DNA of 64,000 bases from Armatimonas rosea (GCF_014202505.1 NZ_JACHGW010000002.1:1240001-1304000), one strand, 5' to 3'. Shown: positions 33,085-41,905, numbered from the stretch's first letter. Translations and numbers: made by a program. The notes: generated from the letters alone by a model not told the origin.

Positions 33085-34551
33085 GTGAAGCGACGCGATT
33101 TTCTGACACTCTCGGCGGGCGCCGGGGCCGCACTGCTGGCAAGCGATGAGGAGGCACACGCCGAGGAGCTGGGGGCGCTGGAGAAGCCGCCGCCCATCCC
33201 GCGCGAGTTCCGAGGCCTCTGGGTTGCCAGCGTCACCAATATCGACTGGCCCAGCAAGCCCGGCCTGCCCCCCGAGGAGCAGCGTGCCGAGCTGATCGCC
33301 CTGCTGGATAGGGCACAACGCCTCAAGCTCAACGCGGTCCTACTCCAGGTGCGCCCCGCCTGCGATGCCCTCTACCGCTCCGAGAAAGAGCCCTGGAGCG
33401 AGTACCTCACCGGAGTCATGGGCCAGGATCCCGGCTGGGACCCCCTCGCGGAGGCCGTCAAAGAGGCCCACGACCGGGGAATCGAGCTCCATGCCTGGGT
33501 GAACCCCTTCCGCGCACGCCAGTCCGGGGCCAAGAGCCCCACCGCGGCCAACCATGTCTCGGTTAAGCACCCCGCCTGGGTCAAGGCCTACGGTACGCTC
33601 CAGTGGCTCGATCCGGGTGAGCCCGAGGCCAGTAAGCACTCGCTCGATGTCCTGATGGATATCGTCCGGCGCTACGATATCGACGGTCTCCATGTCGATG
33701 ACTACTTCTACCCCTACAAGCTCTACACCGACGAAAAAAACAAGGTCGAGAAGCCCTTCCCCGACGAGCCGGCCTGGAAGCGCTATGTTCAGGGAGGCGG
33801 CAAGCTCTCGCGCTCGGACTGGCGGCGCAAGAATATCGACGACTTCATCCGCACGCTCTATGAGCAGATCAAGGCGGAGAAGCCCCACGTGAAGTTTGGG
33901 ATCAGCCCCTTTGGCATCTGGCGCCCCGGCAACCCGCCCCAGATCACCGGCTACGACTCCTACGAGAACCTCTACGGCGACAGTCGCAAGTGGATGCAGG
34001 AGGGCTGGGCAGACTACTTCGCGCCTCAGCTCTACTGGAAGATCGACCAAGCCGGGCAGAGCTTTCCCATCCTGCTGATCTGGTGGTCGGAGCAGAACCC
34101 GCTCAAGCGCCACCTCTGGCCGGGGCTCTACACCAGCAAGTACCCGCCGCTGGAGATCGAGTACCAGATCAAGGTCGCGCGCGGGCTCTCGGGGACGCCC
34201 AGTGGCCACCTGCACTTCTCCGCCGTCGTGCTGAAAAAAGGCATGGAGTCCGATACCAACACGATGGCGGGCCGCCTCGCCACGGTGGTCTACCCCGAGC
34301 CTGCGCTCGTCCCCGCCTGCCCCTGGCTCAGCACCGTCCCGCCTCCCGCTCCCCGCAATGTCCGCATCAGTGGTGAGCGCATCACCTGGCAGCAGGTCGA
34401 GCGCGCCTTTGTCTACGCCGTCCAGTGGCGCACCGGCGACCGCTGGAGCACCGTCATCCTCCCCGGTGACCACGCCGCCCACGAGACCGGTGCACAGGTA
34501 GACCAAGCCGTCGTGACCGCCGTAGATCGGCTCGGGAATGCATCGGTATAG
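33085..34551 (+). CDS. Tat-exported family-10-like glycoside hydrolase (GHL10/DUF187)
   Basis: A 488-residue protein from GTG 33085. The twin-arginine leader KRRDFLTLSAGAGAALLAS predicts Tat export. The catalytic barrel has the GHL10 signatures FRGLWVASVTNIDWPSKPG, AVLLQVRPACDALY, PWSEYLTG and DGLHVDDYFYPY (with the candidate acid/base Asp pair). A C-terminal fibronectin-like domain follows near residue 410. Relatives occur in planctomycetes and Bacteroidetes and probably cut cell-wall or plant polysaccharide. It is leaderless by promoter spacing. Confidence 0.9.
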   Translation: MKRRDFLTLSAGAGAALLASDEEAHAEELGALEKPPPIPREFRGLWVASVTNIDWPSKPGLPPEEQRAELIALLDRAQRLKLNAVLLQVRPACDALYRSEKEPWSEYLTGVMGQDPGWDPLAEAVKEAHDRGIELHAWVNPFRARQSGAKSPTAANHVSVKHPAWVKAYGTLQWLDPGEPEASKHSLDVLMDIVRRYDIDGLHVDDYFYPYKLYTDEKNKVEKPFPDEPAWKRYVQGGGKLSRSDWRRKNIDDFIRTLYEQIKAEKPHVKFGISPFGIWRPGNPPQITGYDSYENLYGDSRKWMQEGWADYFAPQLYWKIDQAGQSFPILLIWWSEQNPLKRHLWPGLYTSKYPPLEIEYQIKVARGLSGTPSGHLHFSAVVLKKGMESDTNTMAGRLATVVYPEPALVPACPWLSTVPPPAPRNVRISGERITWQQVERAFVYAVQWRTGDRWSTVILPGDHAAHETGAQVDQAVVTAVDRLGNASV

Positions 34552-34553
34552 CC

Positions 34554-34641
34554 GCCGGGCAATCAACTGCCCGGCACAAGCTCTGTACGCCGCGTCCTCG
34601 GGACGCTCCCTCTCTGGAGGCGGGGATTTCCAACCCCCGAC
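34554..34641. repeat. Composite palindromic repeat, family A copy 3
   Basis: Three modules follow the glycosidase stop: GCCGGGCA-N6-TGCCCGGC (34554-34575), GCGTCC-tcg-GGACGC (34592-34606) and AGGCGGGGATTTCCAACCCC (from 34618). The middle block 34590-34611 is identical to 22-43. No gene occupies 34552-34650. Confidence 0.8.
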
Positions 34642-34650
34642 AGCACACCC

Positions 34651-35277
34651 ATGACAGTACTCCTCCTTGGCCCCCCCGACCCCTACGACGATACCCCGCA
34701 CGTGACGCCCCAGACGCTCGCGGAGGTGCTGCGCGCTACGCCGGAGCCGGTGAGCCTGATCGCGACCGGGGAGTTTGCCGCGCTCGCGGCGCTCTTGGAG
34801 GCCGACCCGGCGCTGATTCGCTCCAAGATTGCGCGCCTCTTTCTGGTGGGGGGGCGAGCGGAGGGCGTGCTGCCTATCGACCCGCGTCTCAAGGAGCGCT
34901 ACCCCGAGCGCTTCGGCGGTGCGCCCGACCCGACTTTTGCGCGTCTCCTGACCTCGGGGGAGGGCGTGATCTGGCTCCCCGGCGATCTCTGCCTCTGGCG
35001 GCACTGGGACGAAGACAAGCAAGAGGCGACTCTCCTCTCCACTTTGCCTGCGCTCTGCCTCGCCCGGCACCCCGAGCCGATGCCCTGGCTGCGCCTCTTT
35101 CGCACGGTCCCGGCGCGGGTTGCCGTGGACAATACCGGGCGTGTCACGGAGCTGACGGTCAATGCGCCCAGCCCCAATCTCTATGTCGTGGTCGCCATCG
35201 ACGGCGCGGCGCTCTCGCGTTTTCTCATCGCTGAGCTCCCCCGCCGGGCGGGGGCGGGGGGGCAGGTGGTATCCTGA
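34651..35277 (+). CDS. Unknown protein, possibly nucleoside-hydrolase-like
   Basis: A 208-residue protein. The central part (LIATGEFAALAALLEADP, then ARLFLVGGRAEG) recalls the ALGPLTNLA...MGG region of ribonucleoside hydrolases. The N-terminal metal site DxDxGxDD of true members is only weakly suggested by GPPDPYDD. A pseudo-enzyme or an unrelated fold is equally possible. It ends four bases before ruvC. Confidence 0.5.
   Translation: MTVLLLGPPDPYDDTPHVTPQTLAEVLRATPEPVSLIATGEFAALAALLEADPALIRSKIARLFLVGGRAEGVLPIDPRLKERYPERFGGAPDPTFARLLTSGEGVIWLPGDLCLWRHWDEDKQEATLLSTLPALCLARHPEPMPWLRLFRTVPARVAVDNTGRVTELTVNAPSPNLYVVVAIDGAALSRFLIAELPRRAGAGGQVVS
35270..35275 (+). promoter_or_regulatory. Leaderless -10-like TATCCT for ruvC
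   Basis: TATCCT, six bases, then GTG at 35282. It overlaps the end of the upstream gene. Confidence 0.5.
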
Positions 35278-35281
35278 CCCT

Positions 35282-35794
35282 GTGACAATTCTGGGGATCG
35301 ATCCGGGGACAGCCACCACAGGTTTTGGTGTCATTCGCTACGAAGAGGGGCGGCTGATCCCTGTGGATGTGGGGGTCTTGCTCACGACACCGGACATGGC
35401 GCTCCCCGACCGTCTCAAGTCCATCTACGACGATATCAACACGCTCTTGGACCGCTACACGCCCGAGCTAGTGGCCACCGAGAAGCTGTTTTTTGATAAG
35501 AATGTCACCAATGGGATCGCGGTGGGGGCGGCGCGCGGGGTGATCCTGCTCGCCTTTGCCCAGCGCGGGCTCTCCTGGATGGAGTACACCCCCATGCAGG
35601 TCAAGCAGTCGGTGACGGGCTACGGGGCGGCGGACAAGCTCCAGGTCCAGGCCATGGTGACACGCCTGCTCAACCTCGCCGAGGTGCCCAAGCCCGACGA
35701 TGCCGCCGATGCGCTGGCGGTCGCGATCTGCCACGCCCACTCCCACAAGATCAGCGGTCTCGGGCGTACCCGGAGCCGGGACAATCGAAGGTAA
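35282..35794 (+). CDS. ruvC: Crossover junction endodeoxyribonuclease RuvC
   Basis: RuvC resolves Holliday junctions with RuvAB during recombination. The 170-residue protein has the four acidic catalytic residues: D7 (GIDPG), E67 (ATEKLFF), D140 and D143 (DDAADAL). ruvA and ruvB are not in the window. The GTG start follows TATCCT by six bases, so the message may be leaderless. It is followed by a lipoprotein gene with a two-base gap at most. Confidence 0.95.
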   Translation: MTILGIDPGTATTGFGVIRYEEGRLIPVDVGVLLTTPDMALPDRLKSIYDDINTLLDRYTPELVATEKLFFDKNVTNGIAVGAARGVILLAFAQRGLSWMEYTPMQVKQSVTGYGAADKLQVQAMVTRLLNLAEVPKPDDAADALAVAICHAHSHKISGLGRTRSRDNRR

Positions 35795-35820
35795 GCATGC
35801 CGCCACGACTCAAACAATCC

Positions 35821-36555
35821 ATGAAGACGTTTCGGGGGCTTGCTCTCCTGCCACTGACTCTGCTGACGAGCTGCGCAAAAGTTCCGCCCGTTACCGGGGA
35901 TGTTCCTAAGCTCCTGCGGGTCACCTTTGCCCTGCGGGGTGAGGTGCAGACCAACGAGACAGGCCTGCCCTACTACTACTTTGTCACCATCAACCGCACC
36001 GATAACCCCACCGATAACGGCCCCGTGCCGGTTGTCAGTGTGCCCTGGGGCAATGGCTTCGCCGCCGCCAACTCCGCGACAGGGCAGGGGTTTGTGGGCT
36101 TTGTCGCCTTCAACTACCGCGGCCCGGGCTTCCAGGTCTTCTCCTGCGAGAGCAATGGCGTCCTCAACAACCCGGTGAATGGAATCTTCACGCCCTTGGG
36201 AGTGCCCTTTCAGAGCACCCCGGTCTCTCGTGGGAGCAAGGTACTCTCCTTCCAGGTCGATCTCAACACGCTCCCGAACAAGACCGCCCGCTACGTCCAG
36301 CTCAATATCATCGCCACCAACAACGTCCCCCAAGGCGCTGAGGATGCCCCCAAGCTCTGGGATGCGCTTGGTGATGGGAGCCAGACGGGCTCACTCAATC
36401 AGTTTATTACGCTCGACACTCTCCAGAACCAGCTCAAGCGCAACAGCGACGACCGCCGGGAGCCGACACAAAACGATGTTCGCGACCACGTGGCAGCATT
36501 GGTGGACGAGCCCAACCTCGATATTGTCGACTGGGAGATTGAGTACCGGAACTAG
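35821..36555 (+). CDS. Lipoprotein of unknown function
   Basis: The ATG at 35821 gives 244 residues; an ATG at 35797, eight codons earlier, is also usable. A lipobox (LLTSC) ends the leader. The mature part is beta-rich with many Asn and Pro residues (YYYFVTINRTDNPTDNGP) and a conserved-looking C-terminus (IVDWEIEYRN). No recognised domain. Placement after ruvC is probably chance. Confidence 0.65.
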   Translation: MKTFRGLALLPLTLLTSCAKVPPVTGDVPKLLRVTFALRGEVQTNETGLPYYYFVTINRTDNPTDNGPVPVVSVPWGNGFAAANSATGQGFVGFVAFNYRGPGFQVFSCESNGVLNNPVNGIFTPLGVPFQSTPVSRGSKVLSFQVDLNTLPNKTARYVQLNIIATNNVPQGAEDAPKLWDALGDGSQTGSLNQFITLDTLQNQLKRNSDDRREPTQNDVRDHVAALVDEPNLDIVDWEIEYRN

Positions 36556-36568
36556 GCTGCGGTACAAT
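36539..36568 (+). promoter_or_regulatory. Promoter for the DsbD pair
   Basis: TTGAGT (36539-36544), 18-base spacer, TACAAT (36563-36568); leader of about 74 bases with GAGGAC before the ATG at 36649. Confidence 0.5.
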
Positions 36569-36648
36569 AATTAGGACTGGTCTCATTTTAGGCGAGGGAA
36601 CTTTCTACCGTCCCTGGCTTGTACAGTAACTACGAGGACTTTACGATC

Positions 36649-37122
36649 ATGTGGATTCGCACCGCAGCCCTGGCTGCTCTGGTTTCGTCGCTGGCATCCG
36701 CCGCTCCCGCACAGGCCCCCAAGCTTCCTGGCTTCTTCGCCGCAGCCAAGGCGACAGTCGCTCCGGTCAGTGTCAAGGCGGGGGCGAAGGCCACCCTGAC
36801 CGTCACCATCACCATGGCTCCTGGCTTTCATATCTACGACCCCAAGCCCGGCGATGAGTTTGCCATCCCCTCCGAGGTGACTCCCACCAAAGTAGCAGGA
36901 GTGACCTACGGCAAGGCGGTCTGGCCCGCCCCGACCCTGCACGAGAAGACCCGAATCCACGAGGGGACGATCACGGTCACGGTGCCCATCACGCTCGCCA
37001 AGACGGTCAAACCGGGTACTCTGAAGCTGGGAGCGGCGGTGAAGGCCCAGGGCTGCAACGCCACCGGCTGCCTCCCGCCAGAGACGGTTCAGCTCTCCGC
37101 GCCGCTGACGGTGAGTAAGTAG
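36649..37122 (+). CDS. Secreted DsbD N-terminal-like domain protein
   Basis: A 157-residue exported protein (signal peptide ending APAQA) equivalent to the nDsbD domain alone. It has the paired cysteines in AQGCNATGCLPPE, which in DsbD pass electrons to periplasmic partners, and the block PGFHIYDPKPG. It precedes full-length dsbD by two bases. The operon therefore encodes one free and one attached copy of the same domain. Confidence 0.85.
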   Translation: MWIRTAALAALVSSLASAAPAQAPKLPGFFAAAKATVAPVSVKAGAKATLTVTITMAPGFHIYDPKPGDEFAIPSEVTPTKVAGVTYGKAVWPAPTLHEKTRIHEGTITVTVPITLAKTVKPGTLKLGAAVKAQGCNATGCLPPETVQLSAPLTVSK

Positions 37123-37124
37123 TC

Positions 37125-39053
37125 ATGCGACGCCTCCTTGCCCTCTTTGTGCTCGCGGCGGTTGCGGTTGGCAGTGCCTTCGCAACCCCCACAAAGCCGA
37201 CTCTCTTCGCCACTGTCGCGCCAAGCCCCGCGCGGGCCGGTGAGTTTATCACGGTCCTGGTGACGGCAAAGCTCGCGCCCAAGATGCACATCTACGCGCT
37301 CGATGCCAACCCCGATCTCTTCACCGCCACCGAGCTAAAAGTCGAGGGCAAGGGCCTGACCGCGCTGGGAAAACCCGGCGAGTCCAAGCCAGAGCCGTTC
37401 TATAGCGCGCCCGACAAGGCCACGGTTGGGGTACATGCCAACGAGGCCACGTTCTCCCAGAACCTCAGCCTTGCCAAAGACACGTCCGCAGGCAACCTCC
37501 CCCTCAAGGTAACGCTCCGGTACCAGGTCTGCGACGACACCGGCTGCCTCCCCCCGACCACGGAAGAGGTCAAGCTCGCTCCGCTAACGGTCGAGGCCGG
37601 CACCGCCCGCCCCGAGTTCAGCAAGCCCCCCTTCGCGAAGCCGGAGGGGGTGGCGAGCCCCAGCGAGCCGGGGGAGGCAAAAAGCAAGTCTCCCTCAGAT
37701 GCAGCGCCGACAAACCTGCTGACCTTTATCCTCACAGCCTTTGGTGCAGGGCTCCTGGCGCTCATCACCCCCTGTGTCTTTCCCATGATCCCCGTGACCT
37801 TTGCCTACTTTACCAAGGTCGCAACCGCCAAAGACGATGACCCCACGGTGGTGAACAAGACCATCTTTCGGCTGGCCGTGCTCTATTGCCTGGGGATTGT
37901 CGTGAGCTTTGTGGTCTTTGGGCTGATCACGGCGCTGACGGTCGGGGCGGCGGGCGCGACCCGCTTTGCGGCCAATCCGATTGTCAATGTGGGCTTTGGG
38001 CTGATCTTTATCGGCTTTGGCCTCGCGCTCTTGGAGGTCTTTGAGCTCAAGCTGCCCAGCAGTGTCCAGCAGCTCACCGGTGCGGGCCGCAAGACCGGCG
38101 GTTATCTCGGCGTGTTTCTGCTGGGGCTGACTTTTGTGATCGCCAGCTTCACCTGCGCCGCTCCCTTTGTCGGGACGGTCATGGTGCTGGCGGCCAAGGG
38201 GGGCGAGCCCATGCTGGCCGTGCTGGGAATGGCGCTCTTTGCCACCGCACTGGCACTGCCTTTCTTCCTGCTGGCGCTCTTCCCGAGCCTGCTCAAGAAG
38301 CTCCCCAAGTCCGGCGACTGGCTCACCACGATCAAGGGTGTCATGGGCTTCTTGGAGCTCGCCGCCGCGGTGAAGTTCTTCTCCAACGCCGACCTGGTCT
38401 GGAACTGGAACCTGCTCACCGTGCCACTCTGCCTGGCGCTCTATGGCCTCGCGTTATTAGGCTGTGGACTCTGGCTGCTGGGCAAGCTCTATGTCGGCTT
38501 CAATACCCCACAGGACAAGCCAACTATCGCACGTCGGGTCTGGGCGGGGCTCTTTATCGCCGCTGCCCTGTACTGTGTCTACGGTGTCTCCGGCCGCCCG
38601 ACCCACCCGCTTCTCTCTGGCTTCCTGCCCCCCGCCGACCACACCGGCTTTGGGGTACGCAAGGGCGAGAACGAGCTGGAGTGGGAGCGGGACTTTGAGA
38701 AGGCCAAGTCGCTGGCGAAGGCAAGTGGCAAGCGCGTGATTATCGACTTCACGGGCCATACCTGCACCAACTGCCGCGATGTCGAGACCCGTGTCTTTCC
38801 GGAAGTCGCGGTCAAGACAGAGCTGGAGAAGTACATCCGAGTCCGCCTCTACACCGACCGCGACGGTGGCAAGTACGCGACGCCTGAGGAGGGCAGCCGC
38901 AACGCCGATCTCGCGATGACCTACTTCGACGCGATTGTCAACCCGCTCTACGCCGTGGTCGATGCCGATGGCAAGCTGATCGCCAAGACCGACTACAACC
39001 TCGCCAAAGACCCCACCCGTATGGCCGAGTGGCTCAAGAACGGCCACAGCTAG
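37125..39053 (+). CDS. dsbD: Thiol:disulfide interchange protein DsbD
   Basis: A 642-residue transmembrane electron carrier that moves reducing equivalents from cytoplasmic thioredoxin to the periplasm. It has a signal peptide, then the nDsbD domain (20-165; CDDTGCLPP). The membrane domain spans about 195-485, with redox Cys in TPCVFPMIP and FTCAAPF. A C-terminal thioredoxin domain (CTNC near residue 546) ends it. Residues 168-185 (FAKPEGVASPSEPGEA) are encoded by a 53-bp repeat found also inside the WD40 gene. Confidence 0.93.
   Translation: MRRLLALFVLAAVAVGSAFATPTKPTLFATVAPSPARAGEFITVLVTAKLAPKMHIYALDANPDLFTATELKVEGKGLTALGKPGESKPEPFYSAPDKATVGVHANEATFSQNLSLAKDTSAGNLPLKVTLRYQVCDDTGCLPPTTEEVKLAPLTVEAGTARPEFSKPPFAKPEGVASPSEPGEAKSKSPSDAAPTNLLTFILTAFGAGLLALITPCVFPMIPVTFAYFTKVATAKDDDPTVVNKTIFRLAVLYCLGIVVSFVVFGLITALTVGAAGATRFAANPIVNVGFGLIFIGFGLALLEVFELKLPSSVQQLTGAGRKTGGYLGVFLLGLTFVIASFTCAAPFVGTVMVLAAKGGEPMLAVLGMALFATALALPFFLLALFPSLLKKLPKSGDWLTTIKGVMGFLELAAAVKFFSNADLVWNWNLLTVPLCLALYGLALLGCGLWLLGKLYVGFNTPQDKPTIARRVWAGLFIAAALYCVYGVSGRPTHPLLSGFLPPADHTGFGVRKGENELEWERDFEKAKSLAKASGKRVIIDFTGHTCTNCRDVETRVFPEVAVKTELEKYIRVRLYTDRDGGKYATPEEGSRNADLAMTYFDAIVNPLYAVVDADGKLIAKTDYNLAKDPTRMAEWLKNGHS
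37626..37678 (+). repeat. Intragenic repeat, copy in dsbD
   Basis: 53 bases, in frame within dsbD, matching the complement of 48640-48692 at 52 of 53 positions. It starts CCCCCCTTCGCGAAGCC and ends GCCGGGGGAGGC, and encodes a Pro/Gly/Ser-rich linker between two DsbD domains. Confidence 0.9.
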
Positions 39054-39082
39054 GCAATCGTCCCACCCAAGGAACGAGTATG

Positions 39083-39172
39083 GCCGGAACCACCAGGGTT
39101 CCGGCTTAAGAGGGCGATCCACCCGCTTGCGGGTGGATCGCCCTCTCAAGCCCGGACACTCGTTGTCCGGGC
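39083..39172. repeat. Composite palindromic repeat, family B copy 2
   Basis: Three perfect hairpins follow dsb[19 protein letters not shown] (39083-39105), a 17-bp stem (39109-39125 with 39130-39146, loop cttg), and GCCCGGACA-ctcgt-TGTCCGGGC (39150-39172). The last is identical to 19324-19346. The 39054-39214 gap has no gene. Confidence 0.85.
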
Positions 39173-39178
39173 TTCACA

Positions 39179-39208
39179 TTGTCCGGGCTCCTACGTTTCC
39201 CGTATAAT
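39179..39208 (+). promoter_or_regulatory. Promoter TTGTCC-N18-TATAAT, leaderless
   Basis: TTGTCC (39179-39184), 18 bases, TATAAT (39203-39208), then exactly six bases to ATG 39215. The -35 is the edge of repeat family B. Confidence 0.75.
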
Positions 39209-39214
39209 GCCTTT

Positions 39215-41056
39215 ATGAGTAAGACGCTTTTCTCGTTTCTCGCCCAGCCGCCGACGATGCGCAATGGGATTCCGCTCCAGCCCGCAGGAAAGATCATCCC
39301 GCCGATTGGGATGACCCTCAGCCCCACCGATAAGACCGCCCTCACCGATGGAGTCGCGGCGCTGGGGGCCAAGACCGACGCGCTCAAGAAGCACCCGCTC
39401 TGGCCCGATGTGGAGATCTACCGAAAAGCAGTCGCCTGGAGCCTGGAGGCCAACACGATCTACAATGCCCGCGAGCTTCAGACCGCCAAGGAGCTCCTGA
39501 CCGAAGGCACCGCCCGCGCCGATGCCCTTGCACGCGGCCAAGCCCCGTGGACCAAACAAACCGGGCTTGTGGTGCGCGCCTACACCAGCAAGCTCGATGG
39601 CTCCGTCCAACCCTACGGCCTCGTGATCCCCGACAGCGCCTTCGACGGTCAGAAGCACCGCCTCGACCTGTTCATGCACGGGCGCGGCGAGAACCTGACC
39701 GAGCTCTCGTTTCTAGAGCAGCGTCGCAAGAGCCCCGGTGAGTTCACCCCTCCCGGCGCGCTCGTGCTCCACCCGTACGGGCGCTTCTGCAACGCCAACC
39801 ACCTCGCCGGAGAAGTGGATGTCTTTGAGGCGATCGCCCATGTGCAGAGCCAGTACAAGATCGACGAGGACCGCATTATCCTGCGTGGCTTCTCCATGGG
39901 TGGGGGCGCGACCTGGCACCTATCGGTCCACCACCCCGACTACTGGTGCGCCGCCGCGCCCGGCGCGGGCTTCGCCGACACGATCCGCTTCTCCAACCTG
40001 AAAGAGAGCGAGATTCCAGGCTGGCAGCGCAAGCTCCTGCGCCTCTACGACCCGGTGGACTGGGCGGTGAATCTGGCGCAGTGTCCGCTGGTGGTCTACT
40101 CAGGCGAGATCGACGGCCAGAAGCTGGCGGCCGATGACATGGAGGCGGCACTGAAGGCAGAGGGGCTGCCCATGACCCATATTATCGGGCCAAAGACGGG
40201 CCACTCCTACCATAAAGACAGCAAGCCGCTCATCAATGCGGAGCTGGATAAGTACGCCGCGCGGGGCCGCGACAAGAACCCCCAGAAGGTACGCCTGACC
40301 ACCTGGAGCCTGCGCTACGCCAAGTCGAACTGGCTGCAGATTACGGGGCTGGCCAAGCACTGGGAGCGCGCCCGCGCCGAGGCCGAGCAGAGCGCCGATG
40401 GCAAGAGCGTGACGATCAAGACCAGCGGGGTGACCGCCCTCCAGCTGGCGCGGAGCTTCAAGAGTGTCAACCTGGATGGCCAGCAGCTCGCGGGGGCGGT
40501 TTTTTATAAGGACAAAGATGGGAAGACCTGGCGCGCTGGTGAGCCCCGTGGGAAAGAGCTTCGCAAGAAGCCTGGTCTGCAAGGCCCCATCGACGATGCC
40601 TTTATGAACCGCTTTGTCTTTGTGCGCCCGACCGGGATTCCCAAGACCCCTGAGCAAGGGGCGTGGGCGAAGAAGGCTATGGAGCAGGCAATCGACGACT
40701 GGAAGACCTTCTTCCGCGGCGAGGTCGTGGTGGTCGACGACGATAAGCTGACGGCAGAGCAGATCCGCAACGCCAACCTGGTGCTCTGGGGTGACCCGGC
40801 ATCCAATAGCGTGATCGGGCGCATCTCGGCCAAGGTGCCCCTCGGCTGGACCCCGGAGACTGCACCCGTGGGAATCTACCCCAACCCGCTCAACCCGAGC
40901 CGCTACGTGGTCTACAACTCGGGCTTTACCTGGCACGACTACATGTCCGGCTCCAACGCCCACCACACCCCCAAGCTCCCCGACTGGGCGACCGTTCGGG
41001 TGGCGGATGGGAGCGTGGTCGCACAGGGCTTCTTCGACGAGAGCTGGAAGAAGTAG
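39215..41056 (+). CDS. Esterase/peptidase of the alpha/beta-hydrolase fold
   Basis: A 613-residue protein. An alpha/beta-hydrolase core runs over about 115-360. The nucleophile is Ser in RGFSMGGGATW, the acid is probably Asp in YSGEIDGQ, and the His is in GPKTGHSYH. This resembles PHB-depolymerase and prolyl-oligopeptidase-like exported esterases. A C-terminal region of about 250 residues (TWSLRYAKSNWLQI, PLGWTPETAPVGIYPNP) is typical of fused families of this sort. No signal peptide is visible from this start, which is fixed by the promoter. Confidence 0.82.
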   Translation: MSKTLFSFLAQPPTMRNGIPLQPAGKIIPPIGMTLSPTDKTALTDGVAALGAKTDALKKHPLWPDVEIYRKAVAWSLEANTIYNARELQTAKELLTEGTARADALARGQAPWTKQTGLVVRAYTSKLDGSVQPYGLVIPDSAFDGQKHRLDLFMHGRGENLTELSFLEQRRKSPGEFTPPGALVLHPYGRFCNANHLAGEVDVFEAIAHVQSQYKIDEDRIILRGFSMGGGATWHLSVHHPDYWCAAAPGAGFADTIRFSNLKESEIPGWQRKLLRLYDPVDWAVNLAQCPLVVYSGEIDGQKLAADDMEAALKAEGLPMTHIIGPKTGHSYHKDSKPLINAELDKYAARGRDKNPQKVRLTTWSLRYAKSNWLQITGLAKHWERARAEAEQSADGKSVTIKTSGVTALQLARSFKSVNLDGQQLAGAVFYKDKDGKTWRAGEPRGKELRKKPGLQGPIDDAFMNRFVFVRPTGIPKTPEQGAWAKKAMEQAIDDWKTFFRGEVVVVDDDKLTAEQIRNANLVLWGDPASNSVIGRISAKVPLGWTPETAPVGIYPNPLNPSRYVVYNSGFTWHDYMSGSNAHHTPKLPDWATVRVADGSVVAQGFFDESWKK

Positions 41057-41089
41057 GGCCACTCCCTAACCCCCGTCGGTAGGGGGAGG

Positions 41090-41095
41090 TACAAT
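41090..41095 (+). promoter_or_regulatory. Leaderless -10 box TACAAT
   Basis: TACAAT, six bases, GTG at 41102. Confidence 0.65.
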
Positions 41096-41101
41096 AACCC
41101 T

Positions 41102-41905
41102 GTGAGAACACAACAAGTGGCGCAGCCGGTCTGTCATCTGTGGCAAGAGACCCGGCGGCGGGAGAACGACCGCGTCTCGCAGGTCCTACTGGGAAGCACG
41201 GTCAGCGTGCTGGAGACCTCCGATGATGGCGAGTGGGTGCGGGTCCAGGGCGACGATACCTACCGGGGCTGGGCGGAGACACGCTTCTTGGTGGATGAGG
41301 TGGCACCGGAGGCGACTGTCTCCGTGCCCTTCGCCGATGTCCGTGCCGAGGCGCGTGCCGATGCTCCCCTCGTGGCGCGGCTCTCGATTCTGAGCACGCT
41401 TACGGCGCACCCGCCCGTGGGGGACTGGTGCCCCGTCACCCTGCCCGGCGGCGCGTCGGGCTGGCTCCCCGTGGCGGCGCTGGCACCGCTACCCAAGAAA
41501 TCCCCCGAGGTCTGGGCCACCGAGTTTCTCGGGACCCCCTATCTCTGGGGGGGATCGTCGGCGTTTGGCCTCGACTGCTCCGGGCTGGCGCAGCTCTGCT
41601 ACCGGCTGGCGGGAATCACCCTGCGCCGGGATGCCGATATCCAGCGCGACGATCCCCGGTTTATTCCCGTGGCGCAGGACGCCCTCGAACCGGGGGACTT
41701 GGTCTTTTTTGGCAAGCCCGAGAAGATCACCCACGTGGGGCTGCACCTTGCAGGAAAGACGTTTATTCATGCCGCGGGGGGAGCCGGGACGATTCTTACC
41801 GAGTGGGGCGACACGCGCTACTCTCCCAGCTATGTCGATGCCCGGCGGCTCAACCCGCAGCGAGCGAGCGACCCCGTGATCCGTTTTGAGGCCGAGACCC
41901 GATGA
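41102..41905 (+). CDS. NlpC/P60 cysteine peptidase with SH3-like domains
   Basis: A 267-residue protein. Two SH3b-like domains (about 1-65 and 70-130) precede an NlpC/P60 domain. The catalytic Cys is in GLDCSGLAQLCYRL, the His in HVGLHLAGKTFIHAAG. The order and the short N-terminus are like gamma-D-glutamyl-L-diamino acid endopeptidases that recycle murein peptides (YkfC, DipA). No signal peptide is apparent. Its last codons overlap the YgfZ gene by four bases. Confidence 0.87.
   Translation: MRTQQVAQPVCHLWQETRRRENDRVSQVLLGSTVSVLETSDDGEWVRVQGDDTYRGWAETRFLVDEVAPEATVSVPFADVRAEARADAPLVARLSILSTLTAHPPVGDWCPVTLPGGASGWLPVAALAPLPKKSPEVWATEFLGTPYLWGGSSAFGLDCSGLAQLCYRLAGITLRRDADIQRDDPRFIPVAQDALEPGDLVFFGKPEKITHVGLHLAGKTFIHAAGGAGTILTEWGDTRYSPSYVDARRLNPQRASDPVIRFEAETR

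Noticed and set aside
33340-35334. A 664-codon open frame on the minus strand
   Set aside because: It is antisense to the glycosidase, the 34651 gene and their intervening repeat; its translation is low-complexity with no domain, and the plus-strand genes have real motifs.
41041-41089. A -35 element for the NlpC/P60 gene
   Set aside because: No hexamer close to TTGACA at 15-19 bases before the TACAAT; only the -10 is reported.
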